Shown piece by piece: positions 1-6,395 of a stretch of 12,293 bases of DNA (position 1 is its first letter; every line of letters begins with the position of its first letter). The DNA comes from Devosia sp. (GTDB lineage: Bacteria; Pseudomonadota; Alphaproteobacteria; Rhizobiales; Devosiaceae). The translations under genes were made by a program, and so were the position numbers. The DNA is taken from NCBI GenBank assembly GCA_016793415.1, contig JAEUMC010000998.1, positions 1 through 12,293 on the forward strand, read 5' to 3'. Under the pieces are notes generated by a model. It did no database searches. It saw only the letters and a program-made list of their open reading frames with translations, and was not told the DNA's origin.

Positions 1-1
1 A

Positions 2-574
2 GCCGTGAAGGTCAACCCCGATTCAGCCCAATACTCGCTGCGGCTGCGCGCCTTGTATGACGGCAAGACGCTCTATTGCCCGGTTCCAGAGCTGGTGCAG
101 AAGGCTCCCTATGTCCGGATCGATCCCGATCAGCTCAGGGACAAGGGCATATCGTACGAACTGGCGGCGAGCCACCAGGGCTACATGCACTATGGCGAAC
201 GGATCGAGTTTACCGACATTCCAGAACTCGACTTCTGCGTGTTCGGCTCGGTGGCGGTGACGCGGCAGGGCGCGAGAACCGGCAAAGGCGGCGGATTTGC
301 CGACCTGGAGGCCGGCGTGCTGAACGAACTGGGTCGCATACGGCCCGACACGCCGCTCGTCACCAGTGTGCATTCGAGCCAGGTCGTGCCGGACGGAGAC
401 ATCGTCATGATGGATTTCGACTGCTGGATGGACTACGTCGCAACCGAGACCGAACTGATCGCCACGGCCAGCACGCATCCCCGCCCCAAGGGCATTTCAT
501 GGGACCATGTCCAGCCGGACCAGTTCGACTCGATCCCCTTCCTCCGCGAGCTGAAGCCCAAAGCGCAGCTGTAG
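2..574 (+). CDS. 5-formyltetrahydrofolate cyclo-ligase family protein (5' end missing)
   Basis: This is the C-terminal part of a protein related to 5-formyltetrahydrofolate cyclo-ligase, the cytosolic enzyme that uses ATP to turn 5-formyl-THF into 5,10-methenyl-THF. The signature is the glycine-rich stretch GARTGKGGGFADLE (visible residues about 89-102), which matches the GxGKGxxxD nucleotide/folate-binding motif of the family. TSVHSSQVV (residues 120-128) matches a second conserved block. A GTG at position 5 could be read as a start. However, the frame is open to the window edge, no ribosome-binding site is visible, and the visible part begins in what looks like mid-domain (KVNPDSAQ...RLRALYDGKTLY), so roughly the first 50 residues probably lie outside the window. 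The shape is closer to the MTHFSD-like branch than to the short E. coli-type YgfA enzyme, so the exact reaction is less certain than the family. Confidence 0.75.
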   Translation, partial: AVKVNPDSAQYSLRLRALYDGKTLYCPVPELVQKAPYVRIDPDQLRDKGISYELAASHQGYMHYGERIEFTDIPELDFCVFGSVAVTRQGARTGKGGGFADLEAGVLNELGRIRPDTPLVTSVHSSQVVPDGDIVMMDFDCWMDYVATETELIATASTHPRPKGISWDHVQPDQFDSIPFLRELKPKAQL

Positions 575-658
575 GCGACGCGGATGAGCAGCTGAACCAG
601 GGCATCCGGCACGGCGCTCTCGGCGGCGACCGCCTGTGACAAGACCGTGGTGGGTGCG

Positions 659-689
659 AGGACGGGAGTGGTGTTTCGCTGCCCGTCTT
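659..689 (+). terminator. weak candidate terminator after the folate gene
   Basis: AGGACGGG (659-666) can pair with CCCGTCTT (682-689) as an 8-bp stem with one G-U pair around a 15-nt loop, followed by CTTG. It lies about 85 nt past the stop codon and has only a short U-rich run, so it is a weak candidate. Confidence 0.25.
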
Positions 690-727
690 CTTGCGCTGCC
701 AGATAGCGCTGGGGGCTCCCCCTGCCC

Positions 728-756
728 TTGTCCCGTCACCGCGCATCGTCTACATC
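728..756 (+). promoter_or_regulatory. candidate housekeeping-sigma promoter for the P-loop ATPase gene
   Basis: TTGTCC (728-733, within CTTG, the conserved alphaproteobacterial -35 core) and TACATC (751-756) are separated by exactly 17 bases. Transcription would begin around 762-765, about 20 nt before the ATG at 783. The -10 box is poor, so this is a candidate only. Confidence 0.3.
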
Positions 757-782
757 GATCACGCCGAACCGGACCCGCCCAT

Positions 783-1649
783 ATGCTGTTCAATTCCGCC
801 GAGGATTTCCTGAGCGCGCCGCGTCACGCCGTGACGGTGTTCGGCATGGCCGGCGTCGGCAAGACCTGGCTGGCGGCGCTGCTGCGCAAGCACCAGTGGT
901 TCCACTATTCGGCCGACTACCGCATCGGCACGCGCTACATGGGCGAGTTCATCGTCGACAACTTCAAGGCCGAGGCCATGAAGGTGCCGTTCCTGCGCGA
1001 CCTGTTGCGGTCTGACTCGATCAAGATCGACAGCAACATCACTTTCGCCAACCTCGATCCGCTCTCGACCTATCTGGGGCGGCCGGGCGACACCCGCCGG
1101 GGCGGGCTGCCGCTTGCCGAGTATCAGCGCCGCCAGGAACAGCACCGGGTGGCCGAGATCGCGGCGCTGGAAGATGTACCCTATTTCATCGAGCGCGCCG
1201 ACAAGCTCTACGGCTATTCGAACTTCATCGCCGATACCGGTGGCTCGCTGATCGAGGTGGTGGACCCCGCCAATGCCGACGATCCGGTGATCAAGGCGCT
1301 GACGGCGAGCACGCTGCTGCTCTACATCCGCGGCACCGAGGATGACGCGCACAAGCTGATCGAGCGCTTCAAGCACAGCCCCAAGCCGATGTATTACCAG
1401 CCGCACTTCCTGATCGAGAAGTGGGATGAGTTCAAGCAGCTGAACAAGGTCAAGGACGACACCGGCGTCGACCCCGATGCCTTCGGCGCCTGGGGTTTTG
1501 AGGCACTGCTCAAGGACCGGCTGCCGCGCTACCAGCAGCTCGCCGACAATTTCGGCTACACCATCGAAGCCAGCGACCTCGCGACGGTGCGCGACGGCGA
1601 CGAATTCCTCGACCTCGTGGCAGGGGCGATCCGCAAGCGAATGCGATAG
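783..1649 (+). CDS. P-loop ATPase of unknown function
   Basis: A 288-residue soluble protein with a clear Walker A motif, GMAGVGKT, at residues 21-28, directly after a beta-strand-like VTVF. This is the usual N-terminal layout of a small nucleoside-triphosphatase or kinase-like fold. Downstream blocks that look conserved are WFHYSADYRIGTRYM (about 39-53), FLRDLLRSDSIKI and GGLPLAEYQRRQ. I recognise no named family and assign no substrate. The ATG at 783 was chosen because the earlier in-frame codons (GTG at 636 onward) encode a Trp/Cys/Arg-rich stretch unlike a protein N-terminus, and because the candidate promoter ends just before 783. No good Shine-Dalgarno precedes it, so it may have a very short leader. 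The stop is 57 bp before metA, so co-transcription is possible. The ATPase call rests on the P-loop alone. Confidence 0.8.
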   Translation: MLFNSAEDFLSAPRHAVTVFGMAGVGKTWLAALLRKHQWFHYSADYRIGTRYMGEFIVDNFKAEAMKVPFLRDLLRSDSIKIDSNITFANLDPLSTYLGRPGDTRRGGLPLAEYQRRQEQHRVAEIAALEDVPYFIERADKLYGYSNFIADTGGSLIEVVDPANADDPVIKALTASTLLLYIRGTEDDAHKLIERFKHSPKPMYYQPHFLIEKWDEFKQLNKVKDDTGVDPDAFGAWGFEALLKDRLPRYQQLADNFGYTIEASDLATVRDGDEFLDLVAGAIRKRMR

Positions 1650-1706
1650 CGCCTTTACCGGCGCCGCTTCCGCTCACCCGATCGCTATCCTATCTAGAGG
1701 CACATC

Positions 1707-2621
1707 ATGCCCATTCGTATTCCTGACCACCTGCCCGCGGCCAAGACCCTCCAATCGGAGGGCGTCATGGTCATGGACTCCTCCCGCGCCGCCCGCCAGG
1801 ACATCCGCCCGCTGCAGATCGGCCTGCTCAACCTGATGCCCAACAAGGAGCGGACGGAGACGCAGTTCGCCCGGCTCATCGGCGCCACACCGCTGCAGGT
1901 CGACCTGACACTGGTGCGCGTCAGCGACCACAAGTCCAAGAACACCTCCGAAGAGTACCTCAAGAGCTTCTATTCGACCTGGGAAGAGGTGCGGGAGAAG
2001 AAGTTCGACGGCTTCATCGTCACCGGTGCACCGGTGGCGAACATGCCGTTCGAGGAGGTCAAGTACTGGTCCGAGATGCTCGAGATCATGGACTGGACGC
2101 AAACCAACGTGCACCACACCATGTTCATCTGCTGGGGCGCGCAGGCCGCATTGCACCATTTCCATGGGGCCAAACGCTATCGCATGCCCAAGAAGGCGTT
2201 CGGGGTGTTCCGGCACCAGCTGGTGGGGCCGCAGACGCCTTGGCTGCACGGCTTCTCGGACAGCCCGATGATCCCGGTGAGCCGCTACAACGATATCGAC
2301 CGGACCAGCCTGGGGGAGAACCTCGAGGTGCTGATCGATAACGACGACATCGGCGTCTGCATGCTCGAGGACAAGGCGCGCCCTGCCCTCTACATGCTGA
2401 ACCACCTCGAGTACGACAACCGCTCGCTCGCCGATGAGTATGAGCGCGACGTCAAAGCGGGGCTGGACACGGCGCCGCCGGTGAACCTGTTCCCCAACGG
2501 CGACACCACCGTGGAGCCGGAGAACCGCTGGCGCAGCCATGCGCATCTGTTGTTCCAGAACTGGATCAACGAGATCTACCAGACCACACCGTACGAACTC
2601 GAGAAGATCGGGCTGGGCTAG
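1707..2621 (+). CDS. metA: homoserine O-acyltransferase MetA
   Basis: A 304-residue cytosolic enzyme of the MetA (HTS) family. It transfers an acyl group from acyl-CoA to homoserine, the first step committed to methionine. The class-I glutamine-amidotransferase-like fold is evident. The nucleophile is Cys142 in FICWGAQAAL, and His233 with Glu235 in MLNHLEYD correspond to the catalytic His/Glu of E. coli MetA. The N-terminal block LNLMPNKERTETQ contains Lys47. Length and residue numbering agree with E. coli and Bacillus cereus MetA almost without gaps. The acyl-donor specificity position, residue 111, is Ala in GAPVANMPFEEV, where known enzymes have Gly (succinyl-CoA) or Glu (acetyl-CoA). The rest of the motif (MPFEEV, CWGAQA) looks like the acetyltransferase type, so the donor is left open. 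The ATG at 1707 is supported by AGAGG (1696-1700) six bases upstream. No SAM-II riboswitch is seen in the 57-bp upstream gap. Confidence 0.95.
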   Translation: MPIRIPDHLPAAKTLQSEGVMVMDSSRAARQDIRPLQIGLLNLMPNKERTETQFARLIGATPLQVDLTLVRVSDHKSKNTSEEYLKSFYSTWEEVREKKFDGFIVTGAPVANMPFEEVKYWSEMLEIMDWTQTNVHHTMFICWGAQAALHHFHGAKRYRMPKKAFGVFRHQLVGPQTPWLHGFSDSPMIPVSRYNDIDRTSLGENLEVLIDNDDIGVCMLEDKARPALYMLNHLEYDNRSLADEYERDVKAGLDTAPPVNLFPNGDTTVEPENRWRSHAHLLFQNWINEIYQTTPYELEKIGLG

Positions 2622-2640
2622 TAGTTCGTTCGCAGGAACC

Positions 2641-2680
2641 GAGAGAGACGGCTCCTCCCGCGGAGAGAGCCGTCTCTCTC
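2641..2680. terminator. bidirectional stem-loop terminator between metA and the SRPBCC gene
   Basis: GAGAGAGACGGCTC (2641-2654) and GAGCCGTCTCTCTC (2667-2680) form a perfect 14-bp stem with a 12-nt loop. It begins 19 nt after the metA stop and ends 2 nt before the stop of the convergent minus-strand gene, so one structure can serve both. There is no long U-tract on either strand. Confidence 0.7.
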
Positions 2681-2682
2681 AG

Positions 2683-3117
2683 TCAGTGCATCCCCTCAGC
2701 CGACTGCTTCAGCCCGTCCAGCATCATCGTCCAGTTCTTCTCGAACTCGGCGCGGGTCCTGGCGTCGACCTGGGTTTGCTTGCCTTCGTTGAACTGGCTG
2801 AGCGTCACCCTGGTGCGCTGGCCGGTCGGCTCCAGGCGGTATTTCACCAGGTGATAGCTGAGCGGACGCTTGCCGGAGCCGTCGGTGTCGCTCCAGTGGG
2901 TGAAGCTCAATTCCCTAGCCTCCGACAGCGTCTGGATTTCGCCGCGATCGGTGAACGGCTTGCCGTTCCACTCGCCTTTGAAGGTGATGGGATGGCCGAT
3001 CCTCCAGTCGGTCTCGATGACCGTGCCGGGGAACATGGCGCCTTCGCGCATGGCCTTCCAGACCTCGGCAGCGGGCGCGGCGATGGTGGTGCCGACTTCG
3101 ACAACGGGTTTCTGCAT
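2683..3117 (-). CDS. SRPBCC / AHSA1-like START-fold protein
   Basis: A 144-residue small cytosolic protein of the SRPBCC superfamily, closest in pattern to AHSA1-like (activator of Hsp90 ATPase homologue) domains. Features are the N-terminal VEVGTTIAAPAAEVWKAM (strand then helix), WRIGHPITFKGEWNGK (residues 38-53), the LSFTHWSD strand (70-77), and the long C-terminal amphipathic helix from about residue 120 to the end. The family binds varied hydrophobic ligands, and its bacterial members mostly have no known substrate; nothing here fixes one. The start at 3117 was preferred to the ATG at 3129 because GGAGG lies five bases before 3117. The gene begins 23 bp after the membrane-protein gene and is probably the last cistron of that unit, although its role there is unclear. 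Its ribosome-binding site lies in a stem-loop. Confidence 0.85.
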   Translation of the reverse strand: MQKPVVEVGTTIAAPAAEVWKAMREGAMFPGTVIETDWRIGHPITFKGEWNGKPFTDRGEIQTLSEARELSFTHWSDTDGSGKRPLSYHLVKYRLEPTGQRTRVTLSQFNEGKQTQVDARTRAEFEKNWTMMLDGLKQSAEGMH

Positions 3118-3121
3118 TTCG

Positions 3122-3140
3122 TCCTCCATTTGCTGGAGGA
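3122..3140 (-). promoter_or_regulatory. stem-loop enclosing the ribosome-binding site of the SRPBCC gene
   Basis: On the minus strand TCCTCCA, a 5-nt loop GCAAA, and TGGAGGA form a perfect 7-bp stem. The 3' arm contains the GGAGG that serves the ATG at 3117. The 5' arm mimics the anti-Shine-Dalgarno sequence of 16S rRNA. The hairpin begins immediately after the TGA of the upstream membrane-protein gene (3143-3141). A ribosome finishing that gene would cover the 5' arm and free the site, which suggests translational coupling. The pairing is seen directly; the regulatory role is inferred. Confidence 0.5.
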
Positions 3141-4307
3141 TCAAACGCCCGGTCGCAGCGTCAGGTTGCCGATGCCCTGCGGCACGAAGTTGAACAGTGC
3201 CGCCTTCCAGGCCTCGTCGTTCCACAGATCGGTGTAGCTCCAGCTCGCGGCGGTGGCGAGCAGCAGCAGCAACAACGACAGTACCCGCATCTGGAAGGGT
3301 AAGCGGACCACGGCGAGCCAGGAGAGGAAGGCGACCAGCAGCGCGATCGGCGGTACGATTGATGTCATCGTCGTGGTGAGGATCGAACGGGCAAACACCA
3401 GGTAGAGCGGCAGGATGATCACCGCCAGCGCACTGTAGACATGGCGGCGTTCTGGAAGGTCCGGCCAGAAGCAATAGAGCAGCGGAACCAGCAGCACCGG
3501 CGCGAACACCGCCAGCGCCTCGAGCCCGCTGGCCAGCACCTCGGCGTCGAAGTGCGGGTTGGCATAGGTGCCGACATAGGGGAGCAGGGCCGAAGCGACA
3601 TCCATGCCGGCCTGGATGATGAAGCCGACAATGCCGATGGCAACGATCAGGGTGGGCAGGATCGCCACCAGCAGCATGGCGACGAAGGCCCGCGCGTCGG
3701 TGCGCGCGTCGCGGTCGGCCAAGGCAGTGGCGATGGCCAGCGGGATGATCAACAGCGCGGCGATGGGGCTGGCCAGCAGCAGCAATGGCAGCAGCAGCCC
3801 AAGCCCGATGGCCGACTGCACATCGCCGACGTCCTCGAGCGAGCGAATGGCGGGGATCAACGCAGCGAAGGCGATGTACAGCGGAATGGCGCGCGAGGAG
3901 GCGGTTACCGTGTAGAGCCCGCCCGCATGCAGCATCAGCGCGACCAGCGCGATGAAGGCGCCGATGCGGAACCAGCCATTGGCGCGCAGCCGGTCGTAGA
4001 GGGCGCCGAAGGCGAAACCGGACACGATAACGGCGGTCAGCGACAGCGCCCATTGCTGCAGTTGCGTGCCCGGCACGAGGCTGACGACCCGCAACACCAC
4101 CTGCGACAGCCAGCCGCCGGTCCGCCACGCCTCGCCGGCCTGCAACTGCTCGACATCGCGGCGGACATAGCCGCCGTCGATGACATGCAGCGCCACCACG
4201 AGAAGCACGATCACCGCCGCCAGTGACCAGAGGATCGTCGCGGGGCGCCAGAATGGCCGCCGCTGCTGAGCCGGGACGGGAGCTGTCGCGAGATCGATGA
4301 TGCTCAT
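3141..4307 (-). CDS. polytopic inner-membrane protein, partner of the adjacent glycosyltransferase
   Basis: A 388-residue, very hydrophobic protein with about ten predicted membrane segments. The first is near residues 24-44, followed by a roughly 40-residue polar loop (IDGGYVRRDVEQLQAGEAW...). The others crowd from about residue 84 to 360 and include LGLLLPLLLLASPIAALL. I recognise no named family. The long first loop and many helices recall GT-C glycosyltransferases or polymer flippases, but I see no convincing acidic catalytic motif, so I do not assign either. The frame stays open far upstream inside the glycosyltransferase gene. The ATG at 4307 was chosen because it overlaps the glycosyltransferase stop as ATGA (4304-4307), a typical coupled start. 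The tight coupling suggests the two proteins act together at the inner membrane, for example in export, lipid-linked donor handling or assembly of the glycan. Confidence 0.85.
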   Translation of the reverse strand: MSIIDLATAPVPAQQRRPFWRPATILWSLAAVIVLLVVALHVIDGGYVRRDVEQLQAGEAWRTGGWLSQVVLRVVSLVPGTQLQQWALSLTAVIVSGFAFGALYDRLRANGWFRIGAFIALVALMLHAGGLYTVTASSRAIPLYIAFAALIPAIRSLEDVGDVQSAIGLGLLLPLLLLASPIAALLIIPLAIATALADRDARTDARAFVAMLLVAILPTLIVAIGIVGFIIQAGMDVASALLPYVGTYANPHFDAEVLASGLEALAVFAPVLLVPLLYCFWPDLPERRHVYSALAVIILPLYLVFARSILTTTMTSIVPPIALLVAFLSWLAVVRLPFQMRVLSLLLLLLATAASWSYTDLWNDEAWKAALFNFVPQGIGNLTLRPGV

Positions 4308-6316
4308 CTGGCCGCCTCGCCCTTGACCTGCTCGAGCGTCTGCTGCGTGACGCTGGAGGTGCCGTGCTCGGTCTTTTCCCAATAGTGCGGGTTGAAGATC
4401 AGCTGCCAGAACGCCTTGTAGGCAGCGATCGAGTGCAGCACCCAGTAGACCGGTAGCAGGATGCCCACCGGCACCAGGTCGTAGTACTTGCGCTTCAGCG
4501 CCGCGATCACCCCGAAATAGACGAGGAACAGGTTGCCGATCACCAGGTTGAACAGCGCCATGGTGCCGAACGGCTCGGGGAACAGCCAGCCGAAATCCCA
4601 GGTATTGGTGCACCAGACCAGCAGAGTGATGACCCACAGGATCGGCGCCAGCAGCATGGTGAAGGGCGGCGCGCCGATGAAGAAATGGAACGAGAAGAAA
4701 CCCTTGGCGCCAATCGAGCGCCAGAGCTGGATCGGGTGCCGCATGTGCACCAGCCAGGTCTGCATGTAGCCCTTGATCCAGCGCGAACGCTGTTTGATCC
4801 AGCTGGGCAGCACGCCATTGGCTTCTTCGTAGGTGGTCGAGTTGATGACACCGACGGTGTAGCCTTCCTGTGCCAGCCGCACGCCGAGATCGGCATCCTC
4901 GGTGACGTTGTAGGGATCCCACGCCCCGACCTTGCGCAGCGCCGAGAGCTTGAAGTGGTTGGAGGTGCCGCCGAGCGGGATCGGCACCTTGAGCCAGTCG
5001 AGTCCGGGCAGCAGGAAATCGAACCACTGGCTGTATTCCAGCGTGAACATCCGCGTCAGCCAGTTCTCGGAGCGGTTGAAATAGTTGAGCCGCCCCTGGA
5101 CGCAGGCGAGCCGCGGATCGCCGTTGCGGAAGGCAAGCACCGCCTTCTTCAGCTGATCGGGCTCCGGTTGATCCTCGGCATCGTAGATGGTGACGAACTC
5201 GCCACGGGTGAACTGCAAGGCATAGTTGCAGGCCTTCGGCTTGGTCTTGGGCTGGCTGGGTGGCACACGGACGATCTCGAAGGTGCCGGGCAGCCGCAGC
5301 GCCTTGGCCGCCTCGATGGTCTCGGTGTCGTCCTCCTCGAGAACGAGTTTCACCTCGAGCTTGGACGCCGGATAATCGAGGCCCTTCAGCGCCTTGGTGA
5401 GCAGAGGCAGCACCTTGGCCTCTTTGTACATCGGCACCAGCACGGTGTAGATCGGCAGCTCGCTGTCCTTGAGCGCGGCGATTGCCTCCGGCGAGATCTC
5501 CATGTCGGCCTTGCGCGACGAGCCGACGAAGGTCAGCACGAACTTGAACAGGAAGGTCAGTGTGTAGATGGTGGTGAAAGCCGCCATCAGGACCACCAAT
5601 GTGGCCATCGGCGCGAGGACCAGGCTCAGCGTCACCGCCGCCAGCAAGGCCCAGAGCACCAGCTTCTGCGGCCGCGTCACCGTGTACTTGGCCGAGTGCT
5701 CGGGCTTCCAGGAATAGAGCGCCTCGCGGGCAAAGAAGCTGTCCCACTCGCGAAACAGCTGCTGGGTCTGCCACAGGATGTCGAACGGCGAGGTGATGAC
5801 GAACTCGTAGTTGTCGGCGCCGAACCGTTCATCGCCCCAGACGAAGTGCTCTGTGGTGATCTCGGTCGCGGCGAGGATCAGCCGGCCGCTGATCCGACGC
5901 CACGGCACGATGTTGCGTTCGGCATAGTCGGCGCGATCCTCCACCCGCGTGAGGCTCTCGTCGATCGGCTGCTGCTGCAGATCGACAAAGGGCAGCCCGT
6001 ACACTTCGGCGACGCCCTTGTAGTAGTCGATCGGCCGCACCAACCCGAGGGCAATGATGGTGGAGGCAAGGCTCGAGCCCCACTCCGCCGTTTGCCGCAT
6101 GGCGATGGCAAGGTCGGTGAGCCGGATCAGCTTCTTGGAAATCAGCAGCTTGGCGACGTCGAGATGCAGCCGCTCGCCAGCCGTGCGCTCGCGCGGAACG
6201 CCGAGGAGTTCCGACGGATTGCCCTCAAAACTGCGAGCTACCGCGTGAGCCATGCCGCCAGTCAACGCGGCGAACAATGAAGAAAGCCCAAATCGGCCGA
6301 TCACGATTCGTCTCAT
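4304..6316 (-). CDS. membrane glycosyltransferase family 2 with degenerate GspE/MshEN-like N-terminal domain
   Basis: A 670-residue membrane glycosyltransferase. Residues about 50-190 resemble the T2SSE_N/MshEN domain, with two helix-pair repeats, KLLISKKLIRLTDL and LASTIIALGLVRPIDYY, then GLPFVDL. Two membrane helices follow (about 217-235 and 240-264). Next is a GT2 catalytic domain beginning LPIYTVLVPMYKEA (287-300), with acidic LEEDD (326-330), the DAED sugar-nucleotide/metal motif (379-382), the catalytic-base region TED (472-474), and QRSRW (509-513), the Q-x-x-R-W signature of processive synthases such as cellulose and hyaluronan synthase. Several C-terminal helices complete a cellulose-synthase-like layout. 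It probably polymerises and extrudes a polysaccharide; the sugar cannot be told. The ATG at 6316 lacks a clear Shine-Dalgarno, so the ATG at 6253 (residue 22) is an alternative. It is the first gene of the minus-strand unit and is divergent from the ycjX-like gene. Confidence 0.9.
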   Translation of the reverse strand: MRRIVIGRFGLSSLFAALTGGMAHAVARSFEGNPSELLGVPRERTAGERLHLDVAKLLISKKLIRLTDLAIAMRQTAEWGSSLASTIIALGLVRPIDYYKGVAEVYGLPFVDLQQQPIDESLTRVEDRADYAERNIVPWRRISGRLILAATEITTEHFVWGDERFGADNYEFVITSPFDILWQTQQLFREWDSFFAREALYSWKPEHSAKYTVTRPQKLVLWALLAAVTLSLVLAPMATLVVLMAAFTTIYTLTFLFKFVLTFVGSSRKADMEISPEAIAALKDSELPIYTVLVPMYKEAKVLPLLTKALKGLDYPASKLEVKLVLEEDDTETIEAAKALRLPGTFEIVRVPPSQPKTKPKACNYALQFTRGEFVTIYDAEDQPEPDQLKKAVLAFRNGDPRLACVQGRLNYFNRSENWLTRMFTLEYSQWFDFLLPGLDWLKVPIPLGGTSNHFKLSALRKVGAWDPYNVTEDADLGVRLAQEGYTVGVINSTTYEEANGVLPSWIKQRSRWIKGYMQTWLVHMRHPIQLWRSIGAKGFFSFHFFIGAPPFTMLLAPILWVITLLVWCTNTWDFGWLFPEPFGTMALFNLVIGNLFLVYFGVIAALKRKYYDLVPVGILLPVYWVLHSIAAYKAFWQLIFNPHYWEKTEHGTSSVTQQTLEQVKGEAAR

Positions 6317-6334
6317 CGCGCCAAAGCGCTAGCC

Positions 6335-6362
6335 TTGCATTCGGCCGGGGACCGCCTACCTT
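6335..6362 (+). promoter_or_regulatory. candidate promoter for the ycjX-ycjF-like pair
   Basis: TTGCAT (6335-6340, preceded by C to give the CTTG core) and TACCTT (6357-6362, within CTACC) are 16 bases apart, in the style of alphaproteobacterial housekeeping promoters. The start of transcription would fall near 6370, giving a leader of about 25 nt that contains the GGGAG site of the GTG start at 6396. The region is shared with the divergent glycosyltransferase unit, for which I could not pick a convincing promoter. Confidence 0.4.
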
Positions 6363-6395
6363 CCGGGCAACCATGGAAAGCGCTCGGGAGCGCCA

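Noticed and set aside
636..782. N-terminal extension of the P-loop ATPase from the GTG at 636
   Set aside because: The 49 extra residues are Trp/Cys/Arg-rich and unlike a folded N-terminus, and a candidate promoter lies inside this stretch.
575..782. Possible RNA gene or small protein in the gap after the folate gene
   Set aside because: Only short hairpins are present (for example GCGCT 693-697 with AGCGC 705-709). I found no cloverleaf, and the short frames on both strands look random.
1663..1696. Promoter for metA using TATCCT or TATCTA near 1686-1696
   Set aside because: No convincing -35 box at a proper distance, and TATCTA would start the transcript only a few bases from the ATG, losing the visible AGAGG site.
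4308..5774. Long open frame upstream of the membrane-protein gene, which would lengthen it to over 800 residues
   Set aside because: It runs inside the glycosyltransferase gene in a different frame and reads as Arg/Gly/Ala-rich low-complexity sequence. The ATGA junction at 4304-4307 gives a natural start.
4685..6280. 531-codon open frame on the plus strand, antisense to the glycosyltransferase
   Set aside because: It is an expected artefact of high-GC coding DNA. Its translation is rich in Arg, Gly, Gln and Leu with no motif, while the opposite strand has clear GT2 signatures.
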